Source: Oribacterium sp. KHPX15 (GTDB lineage: Bacteria > Bacillota > Clostridia > Lachnospirales > Lachnospiraceae). From it: a stretch of 64,000 nucleotides of DNA. Numbering within the stretch: position 1 is the first letter of the stretch; every line of letters starts with the position of its first letter. Made by a program: the position numbers and the translations under genes. Under the pieces are notes generated by a model. That model searched no databases. It saw only the letters and a program-made list of their open reading frames with translations, and was not told the origin of the DNA. The DNA is taken from contig NZ_FNRG01000002.1 of NCBI RefSeq assembly GCF_900107835.1, positions 1-64,000 of the forward strand. The letters are read 5' to 3'. This document shows, in pieces, positions 16,118 through 23,401 of the stretch.

Positions 16118-16806
16118 TGACCAATTTACCTGACAGACTTAAAAAAATCGTGGAACTGGTTCCGGAGTCAGAAACGGTGGCAGATATAGGCTGTGATCAT
16201 GCTTATGTTTCCATCGAGCTGGTTTTGCAGGGGAACGCCAAAAGAGCTCTCGCCTGTGACATCAATGAGGGACCGCTTAGTTCCGCAAAAAGTAATATTA
16301 TAAACGCCGGTCTTGCAGACAAAATAGAAACACGACTAAGTGACGGATTAAAAGAGGTTTTGCCTCACGAAGCAGACACCGTAGTCATTGCCGGCATGGG
16401 CGGACTTCTGATGGAAAAGATACTTCAGGACCGCCTTCGGGATTTTGATACTTTTATTCTTTCACCGCAATCGGATATAGAACATTTCCGGCACTTTCTC
16501 ATAGATAACCACATGATCATCAAAGACGAGGCGATGCTCATGGAGGATGGGAAATATTATACAGTGATGACTGTTATTTCACCTGATAGTTCCTTGGAAG
16601 AAGAACCATCAGCCGAAGACTTCTATAAAAACGAAGAAGACTTCATCTATGGAGGAATTTTGCTGCATAGGAAGGATGAAACACTTCATAAGTTTCTTCT
16701 GAAAGAGAAGAACCGATATGAAAGCATCCTTCAGAAAACGCAGAATGTTTCAATAAAAGAAGCACATAAACACTGTTTAAAAGCATTGGAGGGGTACTTA
16801 TGTTAA
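16117..16806 (+). CDS. trmK: tRNA (adenine(22)-N1)-methyltransferase
   Basis: A 229-residue SAM-dependent methyltransferase of the TrmK family, which methylates A22 in tRNA in Gram-positive bacteria. Motif I is VADIGCDHAYVSIEL (about 21-35). CDINEGPLSSAKSNI binds the SAM ribose region, and VVIAGMGGLLMEKIL (about 88-102) is the characteristic motif. The start codon overlaps the dnaG stop by one base and its end overlaps nif3, so all three are translationally coupled. In most Firmicutes rpoD lies between dnaG and trmK; here it does not. Confidence 0.9.
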   Translation: MTNLPDRLKKIVELVPESETVADIGCDHAYVSIELVLQGNAKRALACDINEGPLSSAKSNIINAGLADKIETRLSDGLKEVLPHEADTVVIAGMGGLLMEKILQDRLRDFDTFILSPQSDIEHFRHFLIDNHMIIKDEAMLMEDGKYYTVMTVISPDSSLEEEPSAEDFYKNEEDFIYGGILLHRKDETLHKFLLKEKNRYESILQKTQNVSIKEAHKHCLKALEGYLC

Positions 16807-17672
16807 CAGTAGGGGATATTGCAGACAGACTTGACCTTTTGGCACCACCGGCTTCAGCCTGCGAATGGGATAATCCCGGACTTCTTGTGGGCAGAAGAGA
16901 CAAAGAGGTTTTCAGAGTATGTGTTGCACTGGACGCAACCATGGATGTAATCAGTGAAGCCATTGAATCCGGCTGCGACATGATTGTAACTCACCACCCG
17001 ATCATTTTTAAAGGAATCAAATGCATAAATGACAGCTCGGCTCTTGGAATCAAGCTCATGGATCTGATTCATAACGATGTAGCTGTTTATTCTATGCATA
17101 CAAACTATGACAGCTGTCCCGGAGGCATGGGAGACATAGTATGCGAGACACTTGGCTTCGAGAAATCCAAGATCATGGACCCCACAGGATATGTTCCCGT
17201 GGGTAACGAAAACGGAACCCCGGAAGGTCTCAGCATTTCTGCCCCGGAGCTCGTAACTGATAATTCCGGAAATACTGTCGAAATAAAAGAATATGGCATC
17301 GGATTTGTTGCAAAGCTTCCCAATGTCATGACCTGTGATGAACTGGCTCAGCTTGTGAAGGAAAAATTTGACCTTCCGTTTGTAAGCTTTTATGACGCAG
17401 GGGCACCAATTAAAACTATCGCCTGCTGTCCGGGTTCAGGCAGAAGCGAGCTTAAAGAAGTATTGTATCTTCATGTTGATGCATTTATAAGCGGTGATAT
17501 GGGGCATCATGAAGGAATCGATCTTAACGAAGAAGGTGTAAGTCTCATCGATGCCGGACACTATGGTCTGGAGCACATCTTTGTTGAGCATATCGGAAAT
17601 TTCCTCAGAGACAGTTTTCCTGAGGCTGACATCGTCAAGGACTACTACCGTTTTCCGGCCAAGGCCCTGTGA
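16800..17672 (+). CDS. Nif3-like dinuclear metal-centre protein
   Basis: A 290-residue NIF3/YqfO family protein that forms a hexamer with a two-metal site per subunit. Homologues have been called GTP cyclohydrolase 1 type 2, but the cellular role is unsettled. Metal ligands are visible in VTHHPIIFKG (about 63-72), in YSMHTNYD (about 99-106) and in the C-terminal ISGDMGHHEG and DAGHYGLEHIFVE. It overlaps the trmK end by 7 bp, and GGAGG lies just before the ATG. It is the last gene of the dgt-dnaG operon. Confidence 0.9.
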   Translation: MLTVGDIADRLDLLAPPASACEWDNPGLLVGRRDKEVFRVCVALDATMDVISEAIESGCDMIVTHHPIIFKGIKCINDSSALGIKLMDLIHNDVAVYSMHTNYDSCPGGMGDIVCETLGFEKSKIMDPTGYVPVGNENGTPEGLSISAPELVTDNSGNTVEIKEYGIGFVAKLPNVMTCDELAQLVKEKFDLPFVSFYDAGAPIKTIACCPGSGRSELKEVLYLHVDAFISGDMGHHEGIDLNEEGVSLIDAGHYGLEHIFVEHIGNFLRDSFPEADIVKDYYRFPAKAL

Positions 17673-17757
17673 TTTTTCATAGTCTCCGCTTATTGATCCG
17701 GATTTCATGAGAGCGATATACTTCACATCTTAAAAACAACTATAGAAAAAACTATCC

Positions 17758-17794
17758 CAGGATTTCCCGCAGCTTTCCGGGGAATCCTGTTTTT
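17758..17794 (+). terminator. terminator after the dgt-nif3 operon
   Basis: CAGGATTTCC / GGGAATCCTG stem followed by TTTTT. Confidence 0.8.
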
Positions 17795-17833
17795 GAAAAA
17801 AAGTCCAACAGCTGTTTACGAACGGAGTTTATT

Positions 17834-19486
17834 ATGATCATTACATTAAACGGAGATAACTATGAGTTCCCGGAGGGCACAACCTTTCTTGATATGGCAA
17901 AAGAATTCCAGTCACTTTACAAGGAAGATATCTTACTTGCCAGATTTAACAGCGTATTATATGAGCTTTTTAACCCCTGTAAGGAAGACGGGAATATACA
18001 ATTCATAACCGGACGGTCAAAGATAGGCCAGATGACCTATGAGCGTTCAGCCATCTTCATGATGCTGAAGGCTTTCTATAAGCTGTGTTCCGACGTAAAA
18101 GGTTTTGAAGTTATAGTAGACTATACCCTGGGACGTGGATACTACTGTCACCTGAACGGAGGCGTGGAAATCACGCCTGAGCTTCTGAAAAAGGTCAAGG
18201 ATCAGATGGACGTTTATCACGAGATGAATATCCCCATCACAAAAAGCTCCATGAGAACCAACGAAGCCAGGGATTTTTTCCGTAAGGTCGGAATGCACAG
18301 TAAAGAAAAGCTTTTCCGTTTCCGTATGACTGCCAATGTTAATGTTTATGACATGGACGGCTTCAGGGATTACTTCTATGGATATATGGTTCCGAGTACA
18401 GGCTATATAAAGTCCTATGATCTTATACAGTACGGTGAAGGATTTGTATTGCTCCTTCCATCCCGTCAGGAACCTGATAAGGTAACGGATTTTGTCCCCT
18501 TTGATAAGCTCTATAACGTTCAGCAGACCTCCTCAAAGTGGGCAAAAAAAATCGGCTGCTCCTGTATCGGATCACTGAATGAAATGGTAGTGGACGGTCA
18601 CTCCGATGACCTCATCCTCATGCAGGAGGCACTGTTCGAGAAAACCATCGGCAACATCGCCATGGACATAGAAGAGAAGAAGAAAAAAGTGGTTATGATC
18701 GCGGGCCCCTCAAGCTCCGGAAAAACCACTTTTTCAAGACGCTTAAGCATTCAGCTGAGAGCTTTGGGTCTCAACCCTCATCCTATTTCCGTTGATAATT
18801 ATTTCCGGGATCGCGAACTTGCTCCCCTGGATGAAAACGGCAAGAAGGATTTCGAATCCATAAAGTGTGTGGATGTTGAGCTTTTCAACAATGATATGCT
18901 GAAACTTCTGGAGGGAGAAACCATCCAGCTCCCGAGGTACAATTTCTTCACCGGAAAGAGAGAATACAAGGGTGATTTCTGCAGATTAAAACCAAATGAC
19001 GTTCTGGTCATCGAAGGCATCCATTGCCTGAACGATGAAATGTCCTATGCTTTATCAAAAGACGCTAAATACCGCATATATATCTCAGCCCTGACCCAGG
19101 TCAATGTTGACAGCCACAACCGCATCCCGACAACAGACGGTCGTCTCCTGAGACGTATAGTCCGTGATAATCGAACCAGAGGCTATAAAGCCAAGGATAC
19201 CATCGCCATGTGGGAAAACGTGCGAAGAGGAGAGAACATGAACATCTTCCCCTATCAGGAAAGCGCAGATGTCATGGTTAATTCCAGCATGATCTACGAG
19301 CTCCCGGTACTGAAGATCTTCGCAGCCCCCTTACTCTTCCAGATAAAACCCACCGATCCAGAATACCAGGAAGCCAAGCGCCTCCTGAAATTCCTGGACT
19401 ACATCCTCCCCATCAGCCCCGAGTTAATACCCCAGAATTCAATTATTCGCGAATTCATCGGTGGCAGTTGCTTAGACGTAGGATAA
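17834..19486 (+). CDS. TGS-domain nucleoside (uridine-like) kinase
   Basis: A 550-residue protein with an N-terminal TGS-like domain (about 1-60, MIITLNGDNYEFPEGTTF). A region like the threonyl-tRNA synthetase second domain follows. The C-terminal phosphoribulokinase/uridine kinase domain has P-loop IAGPSSSGKTTFSRRL (about 295-310), VDNYFRDRE and VLVIEGIHCLND. The family is annotated as nucleoside kinase; the exact substrate is not established. The start follows AACGGAG. It is a single gene between a terminator and the palindromic element, which begins one base after its stop codon. Confidence 0.85.
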   Translation: MIITLNGDNYEFPEGTTFLDMAKEFQSLYKEDILLARFNSVLYELFNPCKEDGNIQFITGRSKIGQMTYERSAIFMMLKAFYKLCSDVKGFEVIVDYTLGRGYYCHLNGGVEITPELLKKVKDQMDVYHEMNIPITKSSMRTNEARDFFRKVGMHSKEKLFRFRMTANVNVYDMDGFRDYFYGYMVPSTGYIKSYDLIQYGEGFVLLLPSRQEPDKVTDFVPFDKLYNVQQTSSKWAKKIGCSCIGSLNEMVVDGHSDDLILMQEALFEKTIGNIAMDIEEKKKKVVMIAGPSSSGKTTFSRRLSIQLRALGLNPHPISVDNYFRDRELAPLDENGKKDFESIKCVDVELFNNDMLKLLEGETIQLPRYNFFTGKREYKGDFCRLKPNDVLVIEGIHCLNDEMSYALSKDAKYRIYISALTQVNVDSHNRIPTTDGRLLRRIVRDNRTRGYKAKDTIAMWENVRRGENMNIFPYQESADVMVNSSMIYELPVLKIFAAPLLFQIKPTDPEYQEAKRLLKFLDYILPISPELIPQNSIIREFIGGSCLDVG

Positions 19487-19726
19487 CCAATACGTATATT
19501 GGAAAAAATGCAAGGGATCAGGCTAGCCAATACGTATATTGGAAAAAATGCAAGGGATGTGTGGCTAGGCTTGCGAGTTGAAAGAACATCCTGCTCGAAA
19601 TGTACGAACCAGATGCACATAGTGCAGCTGGGGCGAACATTTCGAGCAGGATGTCCTTTCAATCTCGTGGGCCGCCACGCATCACTTGCATTTTTTCCTC
19701 GCCACCTATCCCTTGCATTTTTTCCT
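19487..19726. repeat. long palindromic element with conserved internal loops, copy 1
   Basis: The left side has a 32-bp direct repeat (CCAATACGTATATTGG plus AAAAAATGCAAGGGAT) at 19487 and 19527. Next come GTGTGGC and the arm GGCTTGCGAGTTGAAAGAAC. The variable stem is ACATCCTGCTCGAAA / TTTCGAGCAGGATGT. The tip GTACGAACCAG...CTGGGGCGAAC separates the two halves. The return arm TTTCAATCTCGTGGGCCG is not the complement of the left arm, which leaves a fixed asymmetric loop. Two inverted copies of ATCCCTTGCATTTTTTCC close it. Related elements: 30416, 39881, 53951, 59314. Confidence 0.85.
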
Positions 19727-19760
19727 TGCAATGTAAACCATTTAATAGTACACTCTAGTC

Positions 19761-20106
19761 TCGAGTATCGGATGTGGTCGCTGCCAGTATAAGGGAAACC
19801 GGCTGGGAGAGGAAAGTCCGGGCTTCACAGAGCAGGATGCCTGCTAACGGCAGGTTGCGGTGACGCACAGGAAAGTGTAACAGAGAGTAGACCGCCGGTT
19901 TCGACCGGTAAGGGTGAAAGGGCAGTGTAAGAGACTACCGCACAACTGGTAACAGCTGTGGCATTATAAACCCCATCTGAAGAAAGACCAAACAGGAAAC
20001 ATATGGCTGCTCGTCAGTTTCCGGGTAGGTTGATTGAGACGTATGGCAACATACGCCCTAGATAGATGACCACTTGATACATAACCCGGCTTATTACGAT
20101 ACTCGA
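19761..20106 (+). ncRNA. rnpB: RNase P RNA
   Basis: The 5' and 3' ends pair as P1 (TCGAGTATCG / CGATACTCGA). The conserved P4 strand region GAGGAAAGTCCGGGC lies near the start. ACAGAGAGTAGACCGCC and GGTAAGGGTGAAA lie in the middle, and the second P4 strand AGATAGATGACCAC lies near the 3' end. This is the catalytic RNA that matures tRNA 5' ends. About 346 nt, usual for bacteria. A terminator follows. Confidence 0.95.
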
Positions 20107-20122
20107 TTGTTTTAGACAGTTA

Positions 20123-20165
20123 AAGAGGATGTGAAAATGAGAGATCATTTCCACATCCTCTTTTT
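20123..20165 (+). terminator. terminator of rnpB
   Basis: GAGGATGTG aAAATGA gaga TCATTT cCACATCCTC followed by TTTTT. Confidence 0.88.
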
Positions 20166-20295
20166 GATGTACAAAAAACACAAAAATCACTTAACCTTTT
20201 ATAGATACTTTGAAGAAAGCATTAAATAAGAAATGGATTCATATGGAAATTAAGACTAATAAATGAACTCAAACTCATAGGATCAGAGTTTTTTG

Positions 20296-20363
20296 CCGAA
20301 TAGACATTAAAATTTACCGAATAGGCGAGAATCATTGTGCCAATAATGCATTAATGGTACAGT
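20296..20363 (+). promoter_or_regulatory. LytTR-type direct-repeat promoter 1
   Basis: CCGAATAGACATTAAA (20296) and CCGAATAGGCGAGAAT (20317), 21 bp apart. TTGTGC (20335) is the -35, followed by a 17-bp spacer and TACAGT (20358) as the -10. The second repeat begins 41 bp before the -10. It drives the leader remnant at 20444 and possibly the exporter genes, though a terminator-like hairpin at 20527 intervenes. Confidence 0.8.
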
Positions 20364-20443
20364 AAATCTATCAAAAAAAACGTGAACAAAAAGAAATTAG
20401 AAAGATTCCTAAAAAATTTCGACTAAGACAGGAGGATAAGAAA

Positions 20444-20494
20444 ATGTCAGAGAATAAGAACATGGAACTTAATGATGATATGAAAGTATGCTGA
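20444..20494 (+). pseudogene. remnant of a double-glycine leader peptide gene
   Basis: An ATG after AGGAGG encodes MSENKNMELNDDMKVC and stops. The first eleven codons match the cargo gene at 25834 (MSENKNMELND) and share its regulated promoter type. The reading frame ends before the GG site, so it looks like a truncated copy left by deletion. It might instead be expressed as a 16-residue peptide. Confidence 0.6.
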
Positions 20495-20526
20495 TTCCTT
20501 CATAATAATCAATTCAATGTCACGTT

Positions 20527-20565
20527 AAAAGGAGCCTCTTTAAAAAGGAGACTCCTTACTTTTTA
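20527..20565 (+). terminator. terminator-like hairpin before the exporter genes
   Basis: AAGGAG (20529-20534) and CTCCTT (20552-20557) enclose CTCTTT/AAAGGAG repeats, followed by TTTTT. It may end the short transcript from promoter 1. Confidence 0.5.
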
Positions 20566-20595
20566 ATTCCTTTTGCAAAGGTAAAGGCTTATATC

Positions 20596-20673
20596 ATGAA
20601 AAAAAACATAGTTATTAAACAAAAGAATAATGTCGAATATAGAGTCAAAGCTTATTGTGCACTTTTTCAATAG
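20596..20673 (+). CDS. possible 25-residue cationic peptide
   Basis: The ORF begins MKKNIVIKQKNNVEYRVKAY and ends with five more residues including a cysteine. AAAGG lies about 9 bp upstream. The leader of the third cargo gene carries a similar but immediately stopped start, ATGAAAAACATAGTTTAG, at about 29903. The similarity may only reflect shared leader DNA. No family recognised. Confidence 0.25.
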   Translation: MKKNIVIKQKNNVEYRVKAYCALFQ

Positions 20674-20736
20674 AATTATATTAATATTTCCGTATTTTAT
20701 CCTTAGATTAAATCTCTCAATACGAGGTACTGCCTG

Positions 20737-21219
20737 ATGGAAAACAAAACCATATTCCGAGATAAATCCATAGAACGGATATCCTCACCGGATCAGCTTA
20801 ATGACTACATTAAACTGGCAAACCCCGGTGTCTGGTTCATCCTTCTGGCCATACTTATCCTGCTGGCCGGAGCCTGCATCTTCGGCACTGTAGGGCATAT
20901 TGACTCCTATGTTCCCGGAGTAATGATTTCAGAAGACAACCATGCCGTATGCCTCGTTAAAAAGGAATTCGAAAACCGTTTCTCCGGAGATATGTTTATA
21001 AGATCAAACGGAAAGGAATATAAAGTATCCCTTAGTGATGCAAAGCCCATAGCTCTCACTCCCGATTTTGATTCCTACGCGCTTTTTACCGGAAACATGC
21101 AGATAGGCGAGTGGGTATATGAGGTTACTGTTGACGGGGAGATTGCTGAAGGCATTTACGAAGTGCAGCTTGTAACCGAAAAGATCTCACCACTTTCATT
21201 TTTATTCGGTAAGCAATGA
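20737..21219 (+). CDS. short HlyD-like membrane adaptor of the peptide exporter
   Basis: A 160-residue protein whose N-terminus (RISSPDQLNDYIKLANPGVW, then a membrane span at about 33-53) matches the start of NHLP-type bacteriocin secretion HlyD proteins. It ends after a small beta-rich extracytoplasmic part and lacks the long coiled-coil and lipoyl regions of full adaptors. It probably works with the two ABC exporters downstream. Its stop overlaps the next start (ATGA), so the genes are coupled. Whether it is a minimal form or a truncated one cannot be told from a single sequence. Confidence 0.7.
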   Translation: MENKTIFRDKSIERISSPDQLNDYIKLANPGVWFILLAILILLAGACIFGTVGHIDSYVPGVMISEDNHAVCLVKKEFENRFSGDMFIRSNGKEYKVSLSDAKPIALTPDFDSYALFTGNMQIGEWVYEVTVDGEIAEGIYEVQLVTEKISPLSFLFGKQ

Positions 21220-23396
21220 AACATACTAAACTTAAACAACCTACACAGGGAAAGGTGGCAAAGGTACCTTTTATCATGCAGCTTGAAATGCTTGAATGCG
21301 GAGCTGCCTGCCTTGCCATGATCCTGGCTTACTATGACAAGTGGATACCACTTCCTCAGGTACGTCGTGACTGCGGAGTGTCAAGAGACGGTTCCAATGC
21401 ACTAAACGTTATGAAGGCTGCAAGGAATTACGGGCTTAATGCCACCGGCTACAGATATGAGCCTGATTACCTTCGTGACAACGGAACTTTCCCCTGCATT
21501 GCCCATTGGGGTTTCAATCACTTTGTAGTGGTAAACGGATTCAAAAATGGAAAGGTATCTTTAAATGACCCCGCAAAAGGAACCATACTTGTTTCCATGG
21601 AAGATTTCGATGAGAATTTCACCGGGTTATGCATACTCTTTTCCCCATCAGAAACATTTGAACCCGGCGGAAAACAACGATCCACCCTTGATTTTGCAAG
21701 AAGCAGACTGACAGGCTGCGGCATTGCCATCGCCTTCGTTGTGCTTACAAACATCATATATTCCCTGATCGGAGTTATAAACCCGGTTTTTTCAAGGATC
21801 TTCATGGACCGGCTTCTGACAGGAAAGGATCCCGGGTGGCACATTCCATTTATCCTTGTTATGTCAGTGTTTGCAATCATACAGATAGTGTCACAGCTCA
21901 TACGAACAGTTTATTCCCTTCGTATAAACGGTAAAATGGCAGTTCAGGGCACTACCTCCTACATGTGGAAGGTTCTTAATCTGCCCATGGATTTCTTCTC
22001 TCAACGATATGCAGGCGATATACTTCAGCGAAGGATGGGTAATGCTTCCATTTCGAATTCATTGATAAACACCTTTGCACCGCTTTTCCTTAATGCATTC
22101 ATGATGGTTTTCTACCTTGTGGTAATGCTTAAGAACAGCGTGCTGCTCACGATGATCGGTATATCATCCATTGTTATAAATATGCTGATAGCCCGTATCA
22201 TATCCAGGTACAGGGTGAACATCTCAAGGATACAGATGCGAGATGCAGGAAAGCTGGCAAGCTCCACTACAGCAGGCATAGAGATGATCGAAACCATTAA
22301 ATCCAGCGGTGCAGAAAACGGATACTTCCAAAAGTGGGCCGGCTACCAGGCAAGCGTCAACACCCAGAAGGTTCGATTTGCAAAGCTTAATCAATATCTG
22401 GGAATCCTTCCCGGAGTGGTATCTGCCGTGACCAATACCCTGGTACTTTCAATGGGCGTCCTTCTGGTGATACAGGGTAAATTTACTCTTGGTATGGTCA
22501 CCGCCTTTCAGGGATTTCTCAGTTCCTTCTCGGCTCCTGCGGAAACCTTTATCTCCACAGGGCAGACCTTACAGGAGTTAAGGACTGAGATGGAACGTAT
22601 AGAAGATGTTATGGAATACCCCGAGGATAAAAACGGTGCTTCAAAATCAACCGTAAAAGCCGAAGTATACAATAAGCTCAGCGGTGATATAGAGCTGCGT
22701 AATGTCACCTTCGGATATTCAAGGCTTGCAGAGCCGCTGATCAAAGACTTTTCATTAAAGCTTTCACCCGGAATGAGGATTGCCTTCGTTGGCGAAAGCG
22801 GCTGCGGAAAGTCAACATTGGCAAAGATACTTTCCGGTCTGTATGATCCATGGGAAGGCGAGATCCTGTTTGACGGAACTCCCCTTAAAAAAATCGATAA
22901 AGACGTGTTCAAGGGTTCCCTTGCGGTAGTGGATCAGGACATCATTATGTTTGAAGATACGATTTCCGCAAATATCAGAATGTGGGACAGTACCATCAAG
23001 GATTTCGAAGTGATCATGGCTGCCAGGGACGCTCAAATCCATAAGGATATAATCGCAAGAGAAAATGGCTATGATTATAAAATGAGTGAAGGGGGTAAAG
23101 ACTTCTCGGGAGGTCAAAGGCAGCGCATGGAGATCGCCCGGGTTCTTGCCCAGGATCCAACCATCATAGTTCTTGACGAGGCCACCTCAGCCCTGGATGC
23201 AAAAACAGAATATGATGTTGTGAAGGCCATAAAGGACAGAGGCATTACCTCCATAGTTATAGCACACAGGCTGTCCACCATAAGAGATTGTGACGAAATA
23301 ATCGTCCTCAAAAACGGAGAAGTAGTGGACAGAGGAACCCACGATGAGCTTTTCCAAAACAGCGACTATTACAGAGAATTAGTACAAAGCGAGTAA
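21216..23396 (+). CDS. C39-peptidase ABC exporter (NHLP-type peptidase/permease/ATPase)
   Basis: A 726-residue exporter that removes double-glycine leaders and moves the mature protein across the membrane. The N-terminal C39 peptidase has its catalytic Cys in MLECGAACLAMIL (about 24-36), His in NHFVVVNGF and Asp in NDPAKGT. A six-span transmembrane domain covers about 160-440. The ATPase has Walker A GESGCGKST (about 528), signature FSGGQRQRMEIAR and Walker B IIVLDEATSALD. The cargo genes with GG sites lie at 25834, 26112 and 29977. Start overlaps the adaptor stop by 4 bp. Confidence 0.93.
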   Translation: MKHTKLKQPTQGKVAKVPFIMQLEMLECGAACLAMILAYYDKWIPLPQVRRDCGVSRDGSNALNVMKAARNYGLNATGYRYEPDYLRDNGTFPCIAHWGFNHFVVVNGFKNGKVSLNDPAKGTILVSMEDFDENFTGLCILFSPSETFEPGGKQRSTLDFARSRLTGCGIAIAFVVLTNIIYSLIGVINPVFSRIFMDRLLTGKDPGWHIPFILVMSVFAIIQIVSQLIRTVYSLRINGKMAVQGTTSYMWKVLNLPMDFFSQRYAGDILQRRMGNASISNSLINTFAPLFLNAFMMVFYLVVMLKNSVLLTMIGISSIVINMLIARIISRYRVNISRIQMRDAGKLASSTTAGIEMIETIKSSGAENGYFQKWAGYQASVNTQKVRFAKLNQYLGILPGVVSAVTNTLVLSMGVLLVIQGKFTLGMVTAFQGFLSSFSAPAETFISTGQTLQELRTEMERIEDVMEYPEDKNGASKSTVKAEVYNKLSGDIELRNVTFGYSRLAEPLIKDFSLKLSPGMRIAFVGESGCGKSTLAKILSGLYDPWEGEILFDGTPLKKIDKDVFKGSLAVVDQDIIMFEDTISANIRMWDSTIKDFEVIMAARDAQIHKDIIARENGYDYKMSEGGKDFSGGQRQRMEIARVLAQDPTIIVLDEATSALDAKTEYDVVKAIKDRGITSIVIAHRLSTIRDCDEIIVLKNGEVVDRGTHDELFQNSDYYRELVQSE

Positions 23397-23401
23397 GATA
23401 T

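Noticed and set aside
19499-19792. 97-residue ORF on the plus strand
   Set aside because: It reads through a palindromic element into the RNase P RNA.
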